A DNA stretch of 64,000 bases from positions 1-64,000 of the IMG/VR virus record IMGVR_UViG_3300032309_001318; one strand, given 5' to 3'. The notes beneath the pieces are model-generated. The model saw only the letters and a program-made list of their open reading frames with translations. It searched no databases and was not told where the DNA came from. This document shows positions 13,791 through 22,060 of the stretch, piece by piece. Each line of letters begins with the position of its first letter. Positions within the stretch are counted from its first letter, which is position 1. Made by a program: the position numbers and the translations under genes. Source of the DNA: a virus.

Positions 13791-15126
13791 AATTCAATTA
13801 AGAAGAGACATAGAGTCTGACTGGGTTAGAGATAATCCAATATTGCTTGATGGAGAAATTGCTATATCCTCAGATTTAAATAAATTTAAAATTGGAAACG
13901 GATCTAGGTGGGGCAGCACTTCATACTACAGCTCTCTTACCACTCAAGATTTAGAAAACACCTTGTCTTCATATGTGGAAGTTGGAGATGTTGGAAATGC
14001 AGGAGGCCCAGCAAAATTAGATATTGACGGAAACCTACTAATTCCAAAAGACAAAATTATTATAGAAGGCTCTACTGCAAACGATTATGAATTAACACTA
14101 CAATCACCAGACGTAGCCTCAGACATAACAGTAAATCTTCCCAGCGCATCAGGAACAATAGCTTTGTTATCACAAGTTCCTACTAACTATAATCAATTGG
14201 ATGGTCTACCAACTTTATTTGATGGATCTTATAATAATTTAACAAATAAACCAACTTTATTCGATGGTTCTTATAATGCCTTAACTGGAAAACCAACATT
14301 ATTTAATGGATCGTATAATGCTTTAACCGACAAGCCTTTTCTATTTAGTGGGTCATATGTAGATTTAACTGAAAAGCCTTCTTTGTTTAGCGGAGCATAT
14401 GATGATCTTTCTGGCAAACCAACCATTCCAAATTTAACTGGATATGCAACTGAAACATACGTTGGAACTGCAATTTCAAACCTAATAGATGCAGCACCAG
14501 GTGCTTTAAATACTTTAAATGAAATAGCCGCAGCAATTAATGACGACGCATCGTACGCAGCAACAATAACCACAGAATTAACAGCAAAAGCTCCATTAGC
14601 CTCACCAACATTTACTGGAACGGTTTCGGGTATTACTAAAGATATGGTAGGCTTAGGAAATGTTGATAATACAACAGACGCCCTTAAACCAATATCAACA
14701 GACACATTAAACGCTCTTAATCTTAAAGCTCCATTAGCCTCACCAACATTTACAGGCACCGTATCGGGGATTACAAAAACAATGGTGGGCCTAGGAAATG
14801 TAGACAACACTTCAGATATAGAAAAGTTTTTAATTGTAACAAATTCTCAATCTTCTTCATACACACTACAAGGCTCAGATGCAAACAAAATGATAGAGAT
14901 GACAGAAGTTAGCACTTTGACAATACCAAACGACTCTACCTATAATTTCCCTATTGGAACATATATTGAAGTATTACAAACTACATCAAATCAAGTTACT
15001 ATTGCTGGAGACGGATTTACTCCAAATGCAACACCAGGTTTAAAATTAAGATCTCAATGGTCAAGCGCAAGTTTAATTAAAAGAGCAGCAAATTCTTGGG
15101 TAGTTTTAGGAGACCTAAAGGCGTGA
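13780..15126 (+). CDS. Tail fibre protein with six-fold NLTxKPTLF-type repeats (448 aa)
   Basis: The start is ATG 13780 (MVVRIQLRRD), after GGAGGAAATTCAA. The N-terminus RRDIESDWVRDNPILLDGE..KFKIGNGSRWGSTSY is the widespread phage-fibre attachment domain. Residues about 130-225 contain six copies of a 13-residue unit of the form DGSYNALTGKPTLF. Then come two copies of KAPLASPTFTGTVSGITK followed by GLGNVDNT, 40 residues apart. The C-terminus (ATPGLKLRSQW..WVVLGDLKA) closely matches the end of the 18566 fibre. It overlaps the next gene as GTGA, the same order as in the second module, so the pair was duplicated. Confidence 0.85.
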   Translation: MVVRIQLRRDIESDWVRDNPILLDGEIAISSDLNKFKIGNGSRWGSTSYYSSLTTQDLENTLSSYVEVGDVGNAGGPAKLDIDGNLLIPKDKIIIEGSTANDYELTLQSPDVASDITVNLPSASGTIALLSQVPTNYNQLDGLPTLFDGSYNNLTNKPTLFDGSYNALTGKPTLFNGSYNALTDKPFLFSGSYVDLTEKPSLFSGAYDDLSGKPTIPNLTGYATETYVGTAISNLIDAAPGALNTLNEIAAAINDDASYAATITTELTAKAPLASPTFTGTVSGITKDMVGLGNVDNTTDALKPISTDTLNALNLKAPLASPTFTGTVSGITKTMVGLGNVDNTSDIEKFLIVTNSQSSSYTLQGSDANKMIEMTEVSTLTIPNDSTYNFPIGTYIEVLQTTSNQVTIAGDGFTPNATPGLKLRSQWSSASLIKRAANSWVVLGDLKA

Positions 15127-16079
15127 GACTCTTAAGATCTTCAAAAAATAAAAAAAGAGTATCTATTCCAAATATTGTTGGAATGGTTAGGTCAGAAGCC
15201 CTATCATTATTAAATAGTTTAGGATTATCTGTTATAGAAAATAACACAGGAACTTCAAATGAATCTTTGGGTGGAAAAATAATTGATCAGTCTATTGCAG
15301 AAAATTCAGTTGTTCCCGTAGGAACTCAAATAGAATACACATATGGATCTTTTAGCTTTACTCCATTTGGCTTTACACCATTTTCATTTACAGCACCACC
15401 AGACCCAGACCCAGATCCACCTCCGTATCAATTTGATACTCCAGCGGGGTTTGCTTTTACAGTACCTTATACTTTTAGCTGGGAACCTAATTGGTTTGAA
15501 GGTAAATCTGTAAGTGCAACAACTCTTATTAAATCAAAATATCCAACAGGCTTAATATTGGCATATAATTTAAAAGTGGGAGACGTACTATATTCTGCTT
15601 CAATTGAAGGAGTTGATACATCTAATGATCAAATTTTAAATTACATAAATAACTGGACAGCAGAAGACGTAGTAATTGATACAGAAATAGAAACTACCAT
15701 TGTTGCGATGGCAGCAAGAATTACAGATGGAGCTATTCTTATTAATGAAAACAAATATTCTAAAGCACACTGGATATTGATTAAAAATAATGAAGGAATA
15801 AAATTTAAAAATGTCACTGATGTTTTACTAACAGATTTAATATTTTCTCCAATGACACAAGACTGGAATCCCGTTACCCAGTGTATGCCAATAAACTCTA
15901 AAGAGCTAGTAATTTCTATAAACGTAGAGCCATATGATGTATTTTTTACAGATAACGCCTTAGTCCATGATTCCTACAACGCAGCACTAGACCCAAATGC
16001 AATCAATTCATCAGAAGAGGATTTTTCAGAAAAGCTCGTAGCAATGTATACAGAATGGCAAAATTTAATAAAAAAATAG
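15123..16079 (+). CDS. Tail protein with PASTA domain and Hint-like C-terminus (318 aa)
   Basis: I set the start at GTG 15123, overlapping the previous stop (GTGA), with TAGGAGACCTAAAG upstream. Residues about 13-74 read as one PASTA domain: VSIPNIVGMVRSEALSLLNSLG, then GGKIIDQSIAENSVVPVGTQI. PASTA domains bind peptidoglycan and are usual in serine/threonine kinases and penicillin-binding proteins. A FSFTPFGFTPFSF stretch and a proline/aspartate linker (PDPDPDPPP) follow. From about residue 130 the sequence (LILAYNLKVGDVLYSASIEG .. ETTIVAMAAR .. VEPYDVFFTDNALVHDSY) has the layout of a Hint (intein/hedgehog) fold, but lacks a starting Cys/Ser and has HD, not HN, at its end, so it is probably structural. 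It is paralogous to the 20756 product. Confidence 0.75.
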   Translation: MRLLRSSKNKKRVSIPNIVGMVRSEALSLLNSLGLSVIENNTGTSNESLGGKIIDQSIAENSVVPVGTQIEYTYGSFSFTPFGFTPFSFTAPPDPDPDPPPYQFDTPAGFAFTVPYTFSWEPNWFEGKSVSATTLIKSKYPTGLILAYNLKVGDVLYSASIEGVDTSNDQILNYINNWTAEDVVIDTEIETTIVAMAARITDGAILINENKYSKAHWILIKNNEGIKFKNVTDVLLTDLIFSPMTQDWNPVTQCMPINSKELVISINVEPYDVFFTDNALVHDSYNAALDPNAINSSEEDFSEKLVAMYTEWQNLIKK

Positions 16080-16084
16080 GTGTG

Positions 16085-16110
16085 TCCTATAATAATAAAT
16101 AGGATATAAT
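16085..16110 (+). promoter_or_regulatory. Probable promoter with overlapping inverted repeat
   Basis: TCCTAT (16085-16090) and ATAGGA (16099-16104) form an inverted repeat just before TATAAT (16105-16110). The gene at 16146 starts 35 bases on, with TTGGAGCAATAAAAC before it. The -35 is not consensus. Confidence 0.45.
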
Positions 16111-16145
16111 ATATCTACAAGTCATAATTTTGGAGCAATAAAACA

Positions 16146-16703
16146 ATGGCAACAAATTTTCCAAGTTCGATAGATTCATTAACAAATCCAAACTCAACGG
16201 ATGCGTTATCTAGTCCATCTCACTCGCAACAACATACTAATGCTAATGATGCGATAGAGGCATTACAAGCAAAAGTTGGAGTTAATGGCTCTCAAGATGT
16301 AAACTCTTTAGACTATAAGGTAGCAGATGTAATTGCTCAATTGCAAGACATTGAAAACTCAACCTCAGTAGCAGAAGTTCTTTTAGGCCTAGAAGGAAAC
16401 AATGACCTTACAATTGCGGGAATTGAAAACAAAACAAAAGTAGATGAGTTTTCAAAAACAGCATACAGAACAGTTTCATACAAACTTCAGATTTCAAAAG
16501 GAAGTGAATACACAACATCAGATATTTTATTACTAAACGATGGAACAAATTTAAACGTAGTAGAATCAAATATTATATCTAACACAAGCAGCAGTCTTGC
16601 TAATGTTACTTTTGAAGAAAATTCAGGTATAATAAGTTTAAACGTAGCACCAATAAGTGGATCTGTAACCGCTAGATATTACAGAACGTCTTTAAAGTCT
16701 TAA
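16146..16703 (+). CDS. Tail fibre/baseplate-type protein (185 aa)
   Basis: The N-terminus (FPSSIDSLTNPNSTDALSSP, then SHSQQHTNANDAIEALQAKVG) is a very common phage structural motif found at the start of fibre and appendage proteins in many tailed phages. After it come a helical part (VADVIAQLQDIENS) and a beta domain (YRTVSYKLQISKGSEYTTSD). It begins a second set of fibre genes with its own probable promoter. Assignment rests on the N-terminal pattern. Confidence 0.75.
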   Translation: MATNFPSSIDSLTNPNSTDALSSPSHSQQHTNANDAIEALQAKVGVNGSQDVNSLDYKVADVIAQLQDIENSTSVAEVLLGLEGNNDLTIAGIENKTKVDEFSKTAYRTVSYKLQISKGSEYTTSDILLLNDGTNLNVVESNIISNTSSSLANVTFEENSGIISLNVAPISGSVTARYYRTSLKS

Positions 16704-16719
16704 GACGGTAGGGGACAAA

Positions 16720-18099
16720 ATGGCAACGGTAGTAAAAAACTTTAGAATTAAACAAGGCCTTGTAGTTGAAGGATCAACAGGAACAATCAATGGCCAAAAC
16801 ATACTTACAGAAACAGGTGGAGATAGTTATATCCTCAATCTTGTTGGTGGCGCTACTCTTGTAAAATCAGTAGAAGCAACACAACTTGAAGTAAGCGGAG
16901 CTGGAAAATTATCTATAAAGTCTGGTGTATTTGACGCATCAGGTTCAGCAGCAGCAGCACAGTCTGCAGCAGAAGCAACAGCATCAGCAGATGCTACTAC
17001 AAAAGCTAACGCAGCACAGTCTGCAGCAATTACAGCAGCAGCAACAGACGCTACTACAAAAGTAGCAGCAGAGGCAGCTCTCAGAGTATCAGGCGATGCA
17101 GCCTCAGTATCAACTGCAGCAGCAGATGCTACTACAAAAGCTAACGCAGCTCAAGCAGCAGCTATCTCAGCAGCAGCAACAGATGCAACTACAAAGGCTA
17201 ACGCAGCTCAAGCAGCAGCGGAAGCAACTGCAGCAGCAGCTCTAACATCTGCAATATCAACAGAAGTTTCAAACCGTAATACAGCAATTTCAACCGCAGT
17301 AGATTCATTAGTCGATGGTGCACCAGCACTTCTTAATACATTAAATGAATTAGCAGCAGCAATTAATGATGATGCTAATTACACAACAACTATTACAACA
17401 GCTTTGGGAACAAAGGCACCTCTTGCTTCTCCAGATCTTACTGGAGTTCCAACAGCTCCTACAGCAGCAGCAGATACTAACACAACTCAGATTGCAACCA
17501 CAGCATTTGCTAAGGGCGAAGCAGATGCAGCCCAATCTGCAGCAGCAACAGATGCTACTACAAAAGCCAACGCAGCCCAAGCAGCAGCAGAAGCAACAGC
17601 ATCAGCAGATGCAACATCAAAGGCTAACGCAGCCCAAGCAGCAGCAGAAGCAACAGCATCAGCAGATGCAACATCAAAGGCTAACGCAGCCCAAGCAGCA
17701 GCAGAAGCCACAGCAGCAGCAGCTAATACAGCACAGCAAAACGGAACTACATCATTTACAGCAATTAATTACAACTCTGTTGCCAAGCAAGTTGCAGCAA
17801 CAACTGGAAATATTGTAACCGCTGCAGCAACAACTGCTATCTCATGGGCAGCAGCAGATTACCGAAGCGCTAAGCTTGTAGTTAAAGCAAAAAATGGTAG
17901 CCATACCCAAGTATCAGACCTAGTAGTTACACTTGATACTTCTAACAACGTAGCCGTTTCTGAATATGGAATTACATATTCAAACGGAACAGAGTTAGCT
18001 GCAATAACTGCAGATTATTCTGGCTCAGATGTAAGAATTCGAGTAACACCAGCAAACAATAACACTGAAGTTGTTGTAGTTGGAACATTAATTAAATAA
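16720..18099 (+). CDS. Alanine-rich coiled-coil tail fibre (459 aa)
   Basis: ATG 16720 follows GGTAGGGGACAAA. The start MATVVKNFRIKQGLVVEGST is shared with the 18168 product (MATTDKNFRVKNGLNVAGNA). Residues about 75-350 are dominated by AAQAAAEATASADATTKANA-type repeats, an alanine-rich trimeric coiled coil or shaft, interrupted by LNTLNELAAAINDDANY and KAPLASPDLTGVPTAP, both standard fibre motifs. The C-terminus is a beta domain. The gene contains an exact 57-bp tandem repeat (17575-17688), so its length can vary by recombination. Confidence 0.85.
   Translation: MATVVKNFRIKQGLVVEGSTGTINGQNILTETGGDSYILNLVGGATLVKSVEATQLEVSGAGKLSIKSGVFDASGSAAAAQSAAEATASADATTKANAAQSAAITAAATDATTKVAAEAALRVSGDAASVSTAAADATTKANAAQAAAISAAATDATTKANAAQAAAEATAAAALTSAISTEVSNRNTAISTAVDSLVDGAPALLNTLNELAAAINDDANYTTTITTALGTKAPLASPDLTGVPTAPTAAADTNTTQIATTAFAKGEADAAQSAAATDATTKANAAQAAAEATASADATSKANAAQAAAEATASADATSKANAAQAAAEATAAAANTAQQNGTTSFTAINYNSVAKQVAATTGNIVTAAATTAISWAAADYRSAKLVVKAKNGSHTQVSDLVVTLDTSNNVAVSEYGITYSNGTELAAITADYSGSDVRIRVTPANNNTEVVVVGTLIK
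17575..17688. repeat. 57-bp tandem repeat, two exact copies plus partial
   Basis: Units at 17575-17631 and 17632-17688 are identical, each starting GCCCAAGCAGCAGCAGAAGC and ending GCTAACGCA, with a partial third copy after. Each unit encodes 19 residues of the alanine-rich shaft and keeps the frame. Confidence 0.9.
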
Positions 18100-18114
18100 T
18101 TAAATAAAGGGCCA

Positions 18115-18135
18115 GGGGAGAGCCTGAATCTCCCC
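18115..18135 (+). terminator. Hairpin without T tract (weak terminator or processing signal)
   Basis: GGGGAGA (18115-18121) pairs with TCTCCCC (18129-18135), loop GCCTGAA. It is followed by an A-rich, not T-rich, stretch, so intrinsic termination is doubtful. It lies between two fibre genes and may stabilise mRNA. Confidence 0.4.
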
Positions 18136-18167
18136 ACAAAAAACAATTAGGGGATATGTGAACTTAA

Positions 18168-18524
18168 ATGGCAACAACAGATAAAAACTTTAGAGTAAAA
18201 AACGGGTTAAACGTAGCAGGAAACGCTACCTTTGACTCTAACGTTGTATTAGGCAATACACCCCTTAGATTTGACACAACAACAAATAAGCTACAGATTC
18301 AGTTAAATGGAACTTGGAGCCCAATTGCATTTGTGTCGGACATTCCAGATAGTCAAACAGAAATAGGCTTTATGGACATTGGACTAGCTATAGATTATAA
18401 TGGTCTTCCAATCTATACAGTTCAAGCAAACGGAGTAAATACAACAGCAACTAAATTCGCAGACGGTGGTGGCCCAGATACTTCATTATATGGGATAACA
18501 TTTGATTCTGGAGTTATAGTTTAA
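18168..18524 (+). CDS. Short fibre-related protein (118 aa)
   Basis: The product opens like the 16720 fibre (MATTDKNFRVKNGLNVAGNA) and continues with a GNTPLRFDTTTNKLQIQLNG beta domain of the type placed at fibre bases. The rest ends DTSLYGITFDSGVIV. No good ribosome binding site is evident; AGGGGATATGTGAACTTAA is upstream. Probably an adaptor or a short fibre sharing the attachment domain with its larger neighbour. Confidence 0.65.
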   Translation: MATTDKNFRVKNGLNVAGNATFDSNVVLGNTPLRFDTTTNKLQIQLNGTWSPIAFVSDIPDSQTEIGFMDIGLAIDYNGLPIYTVQANGVNTTATKFADGGGPDTSLYGITFDSGVIV

Positions 18525-18534
18525 CAAAAATAAA

Positions 18535-18543
18535 TGCTATAAT
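18535..18543 (+). promoter_or_regulatory. Extended -10 promoter element (TGCTATAAT)
   Basis: TGCTATAAT, 23 bases before ATG 18566, fits an extended -10 that needs little -35. TAAGGGGTAATAAAT supplies the ribosome binding site downstream. Confidence 0.55.
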
Positions 18544-18565
18544 TAGCAAATAAGGGGTAATAAAT

Positions 18566-20731
18566 ATGTCAACAGTAAGAATTCAAGTAAGACGAGGAAC
18601 AGCAGCAGAATGGACCTCAGCAAATCCTACACTAGCTGCAGGTGAAATGGGTGTTGAAACAGACACCAGAAAAATTAAAGTTGGAACTGGAAGCACAGCA
18701 TGGACTAGCCTTTCATACATTGCATCAGATGCACCAGGAATTACAGAAATTGCACAAGATGCAATTGACACAGCCCTTTCAATGGGATCAGGTCTTACAA
18801 AATCTTACAACGATGCCACAAATACAATTTCTCTTAATATTGACTCATCAGTTGTAGCACTTAAATCTTATGTTGACAGTCAAGTAACTGGACTAGAAAA
18901 CTCAACAGCCGCAGATTATGTATTACTAGCAGACGTTGGAAATGCAGGCGGACCAGCAAAGCTAGATGTTGATGGAAACTTATTAGTTCCTAAATCAAGC
19001 ATTATTTTAGAAGGCGCAACAGCAAATGATTTTGAAACAACTCTAACAATAGTAGATCCAACAGCAGATAGAACAATTACATTCCCAGACGCAACTACAA
19101 CAGTTGTAGGAACAGATACAACTCAAACTCTATCACATAAAACTCTTACAACCCCAACAATTAATGGAGGAGAAATTACTGCTACTGGTGGAACACCACG
19201 TATTCATGGTATTTATCTTCCAGATTCACACTTTATTACTTTTGAAGGTGCAACAAATAATGAGTTTGAAACAGTTTTAGCAGCTGGAGACCCAACGGCA
19301 GACCGAACAATTACTATGCCAGATGCTTCAGGAACTATAGCTCTTACAACAGATATTACAGCAGCAGTTAATAACTTAATAGATGCAGCACCAGGAGCAT
19401 TAGACACACTTAATGAACTAGCAGCAGCTATTGGAGATGACGCAAACTATGCTGCAGGAGTTACATCAGCATTAGGAACTCTTACAACAGGATTAGGAAA
19501 CCTTACCTCAGCAGGAGTATCACACGGATCATCTACAACAAACGTACACGGAATTGCAGATACAGCAGAACTTGCCACTGAATCTTATGTAGATCAAGCA
19601 GAGGCAGACGCAAATACTTATGCAGATTCAGCAATAGGAACCGCAATGACTAATCATAGTACTGACTCAACAAATGTTCATGGCATTGTTGACACAGCAG
19701 ATTTAATGTTAAAATCTGGTTCATCTATGACTGGAGCTTTAACTTTAAACGGTGCTCCTACATTTGATTTACAAGCATCTACTAAAAAATATGTAGATGA
19801 TACTATCAGCACCCACACAGCAGACACAACAAGCGTACACGGAATTGCAGATACTTCACTTCTTGCAACAAAAGAGTACGCAGACACAGCAGAATCAGAT
19901 GCAATTACAGCAGCAGGAACAGCAGCAGATACAAAGATCTCAACTGCAGTAGCAGCACTTACAAAGTCTTCAGTAGGCCTTGGAAATGTTGACAATACAG
20001 CAGATGCAAACAAACCAGTTTCAACTGCTACACAAACAGCCCTTGATGGAAAAGCTTCTCTTTCTGGAGCAACATTTACAGGCTCAGTTGAAATTGACCA
20101 AAACCTTGTAGTTGACGGAGATCTAACAGTTAATGGAACTAACTTTATAGCATCTGCAACATCCATTACAATCGAAGATAATATGCTTCAGCTTGCTCAT
20201 CAAAATCCAGCAAATACAGTTGACCTTGGTATAGTAGTTGGTTATAACGACGGTGCAGTAAAACACTCAGGTATTGTCAGAGATGCTTCTACTAACAAGT
20301 GGAAATTATTTAAAGGCGTAACAACAGAGCCTTCAACTACAGTTGACTTTACACAAGGATCTTTAGATGATCTTGAGTTAAATGAAGTTAAAGCAGCTGG
20401 TGTAGTGTTTTCAGACGGAACACAAACAAAAATTGGTGTCCCATCTATAACAACATTTGGAACAGAAAGAACCTCATCAGAGACACTTGCATCTGGAGAA
20501 CAGGACAAGTTTGTTCCATTAAATGGAGCAGTTCAAATAACTCTTCCTTCATCTGGATATTCAACTGGTCAGTCAATTGATTTCTACCAAGCATCAGGAA
20601 CTGGAGCGTCATTTGCTTCAACAAACAGTGTTGTTGGTACACCAGGATTAAAATTTAGAACAACAAATTCGGTTGTAACAGCAATGAAAACTCCAAGCGG
20701 TTGGTTAGTTTTCGGAGATCTTTTAGCTTAA
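18566..20731 (+). CDS. Large tail fibre protein (721 aa)
   Basis: The N-terminus (RIQVRRGTAAEWTSANPTLA..KIKVGTGSTAWTSLSY) is the same attachment domain as in the 13780 fibre. The shaft contains repeated NVHGIADTAELATESYVDQA-type units (three copies), ALDTLNELAAAIGDDANYAA, SVGLGNVDNTADANKPVST and TNGTNFIASATSITIEDNML (in T4-like short fibre and many actinophage fibres). The end (GTPGLKFRTTNSVVTAMKTP..WLVFGDLLA) matches that of the 13780 fibre. It is followed by the TPFGF/Hint-like protein, the second copy of a duplicated module. Confidence 0.85.
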   Translation: MSTVRIQVRRGTAAEWTSANPTLAAGEMGVETDTRKIKVGTGSTAWTSLSYIASDAPGITEIAQDAIDTALSMGSGLTKSYNDATNTISLNIDSSVVALKSYVDSQVTGLENSTAADYVLLADVGNAGGPAKLDVDGNLLVPKSSIILEGATANDFETTLTIVDPTADRTITFPDATTTVVGTDTTQTLSHKTLTTPTINGGEITATGGTPRIHGIYLPDSHFITFEGATNNEFETVLAAGDPTADRTITMPDASGTIALTTDITAAVNNLIDAAPGALDTLNELAAAIGDDANYAAGVTSALGTLTTGLGNLTSAGVSHGSSTTNVHGIADTAELATESYVDQAEADANTYADSAIGTAMTNHSTDSTNVHGIVDTADLMLKSGSSMTGALTLNGAPTFDLQASTKKYVDDTISTHTADTTSVHGIADTSLLATKEYADTAESDAITAAGTAADTKISTAVAALTKSSVGLGNVDNTADANKPVSTATQTALDGKASLSGATFTGSVEIDQNLVVDGDLTVNGTNFIASATSITIEDNMLQLAHQNPANTVDLGIVVGYNDGAVKHSGIVRDASTNKWKLFKGVTTEPSTTVDFTQGSLDDLELNEVKAAGVVFSDGTQTKIGVPSITTFGTERTSSETLASGEQDKFVPLNGAVQITLPSSGYSTGQSIDFYQASGTGASFASTNSVVGTPGLKFRTTNSVVTAMKTPSGWLVFGDLLA

Positions 20732-20755
20732 AGAAAATTATAGAGGAGATTATAT

Positions 20756-22045
20756 ATGTCAAAACAAGCAGGTAGAATGAGCCAATCGGCTAATGACTTT
20801 TTAGAGCCATTTAAGCCAATTATCGGAACAGCAACAGATATAGGAACAGATAGAGCATTTAATAATGGAGCCGCATCTGTACCATTTACAATGAGCGTAG
20901 ATTCACCACCAGCTACTTCATATACAGTTACCTCAAGTCCAGGAAGTTATACTGCTTCTGGATCTTCTTCTCCTATTACGGTACAAGGTTTACAATCTGG
21001 AACTAGTTATACATTTACAGTTATAGCTACAAACTCAGTTGGTAATTCTGTGCCGTCAGACGCAAGTAATTCAATAACAGCAACAACAGTTCCACAAACA
21101 CCAAGCGCTCCAAGTCTTTCAAATAATGGAGCAGAAACGAACTCTGTTTCTTGGTCAGCCCCAGGAAATAATGGTGGAAAAGAAATTACTGGATATGGAT
21201 TAATTGATCATGAAAATGATGTTACGTCATATAACTCTAGTACATTTAGCGCTAACCTATCAGAAAACGGAAATGAAACCCAGACTGTTAGAGTAAGGGC
21301 TCAAAATGCTAATGGATTCTCATCATACAGCTCTAGCTCAAACTCAGTTACTACAACACCATTTAGCTTTAGCCCATTTGGATTTACCCCATTTGGATTT
21401 ACACCGTTTGGATTCACACCATTTGGCTTTACACCATTTGGCTTTACACCATTTGGCTTTACTCCAAAATCGGTTGGAGCAGAAACAGTTATTAAATCAA
21501 AGGTGCCAGAAGGATTAATTCTTGCACACAACCTAAGCGTTGGCGACGTTTTATACTCTGCTAATATCGAGGGAATAGATGTTTCAAATACAGCAATAGT
21601 AGATTACATACAAAATTGGTCTGTTAGTAGCGCAAACATATCCCCAGCCGAAACTACCATTGTTGCAATGGCAGCAAGAATTGCTGACGAAGGAGCTATT
21701 GTTATTAATGGAAATAAATATTCTTTACAGCACTTTATTTTAGTAAAAAGAGATGGACAGATTCAATTCCAACCATCATCAAGCGTATTGGAAACAGATT
21801 TAATTTTTTCACCAAGCGAAAATAACTGGAAAGAAATCACAGACTATAAAGTAACTACACAAAAAGAGTTACTAATATCAATTGACGTAGAGCCATACGA
21901 CGTATTCTTTACAGACAATGCGCTAGTACACGATTCATATAGAGCAAAAACTGATCCAAACGCATTAACTTCTAGCGACGAGACATTTAGCGACAAGTTG
22001 GATGCAATGTATCAGCAATGGAGAGATTCTCAAGACCAAGCCTAG
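20756..22045 (+). CDS. Tail protein: FN3-like domains, TPFGF repeats, Hint-like C-terminus (429 aa)
   Basis: TAGAGGAGATTATAT precedes ATG 20756. Residues about 40-110 and 115-200 look like two fibronectin type III domains (LQSGTSYTFTVIATNSVGNS; NSVSWSAPGNNGGKEITGY). Then FGFTPFGFTP recurs six times, encoded by 15-bp DNA repeats. The last ~190 residues (GLILAHNLSVGDVLYSANIE, TTIVAMAARI, VINGNKYSLQHFILV, VEPYDVFFTDNALVHDSY) are clearly homologous to the C-terminus of the 15123 product and resemble a Hint fold without splicing residues. Likely a receptor-facing tail tip or fibre-end protein. Confidence 0.78.
   Translation: MSKQAGRMSQSANDFLEPFKPIIGTATDIGTDRAFNNGAASVPFTMSVDSPPATSYTVTSSPGSYTASGSSSPITVQGLQSGTSYTFTVIATNSVGNSVPSDASNSITATTVPQTPSAPSLSNNGAETNSVSWSAPGNNGGKEITGYGLIDHENDVTSYNSSTFSANLSENGNETQTVRVRAQNANGFSSYSSSSNSVTTTPFSFSPFGFTPFGFTPFGFTPFGFTPFGFTPFGFTPKSVGAETVIKSKVPEGLILAHNLSVGDVLYSANIEGIDVSNTAIVDYIQNWSVSSANISPAETTIVAMAARIADEGAIVINGNKYSLQHFILVKRDGQIQFQPSSSVLETDLIFSPSENNWKEITDYKVTTQKELLISIDVEPYDVFFTDNALVHDSYRAKTDPNALTSSDETFSDKLDAMYQQWRDSQDQA
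21374..21463 (+). repeat. Six 15-bp in-frame repeats encoding PFGFT
   Basis: Six units of the form CCATTTGGCTTTACA run without a gap; the last three are nearly identical, the first ones carry silent changes (GGATTT, CCGTTT). Silent divergence shows the peptide, not only the DNA, is selected. A shorter version occurs at about 15350-15390 in the paralog. Confidence 0.85.
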
Positions 22046-22060
22046 CAGTCAGGAATTAAT

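Noticed and set aside
17366-17818. A long Gln/Leu-rich frame overlapping the alanine-rich fibre gene
   Set aside because: It is the shifted reading of GCA repeats (CAG/AGC), with no ribosome binding site, inside a clear fibre gene.
15510-22045. Active intein in the 15123 or 20756 protein
   Set aside because: The domain is C-terminal with no extein after it, lacks the N-terminal Cys/Ser and has HD instead of HN, so protein splicing is not expected. Kept only as a degenerate Hint-like domain.
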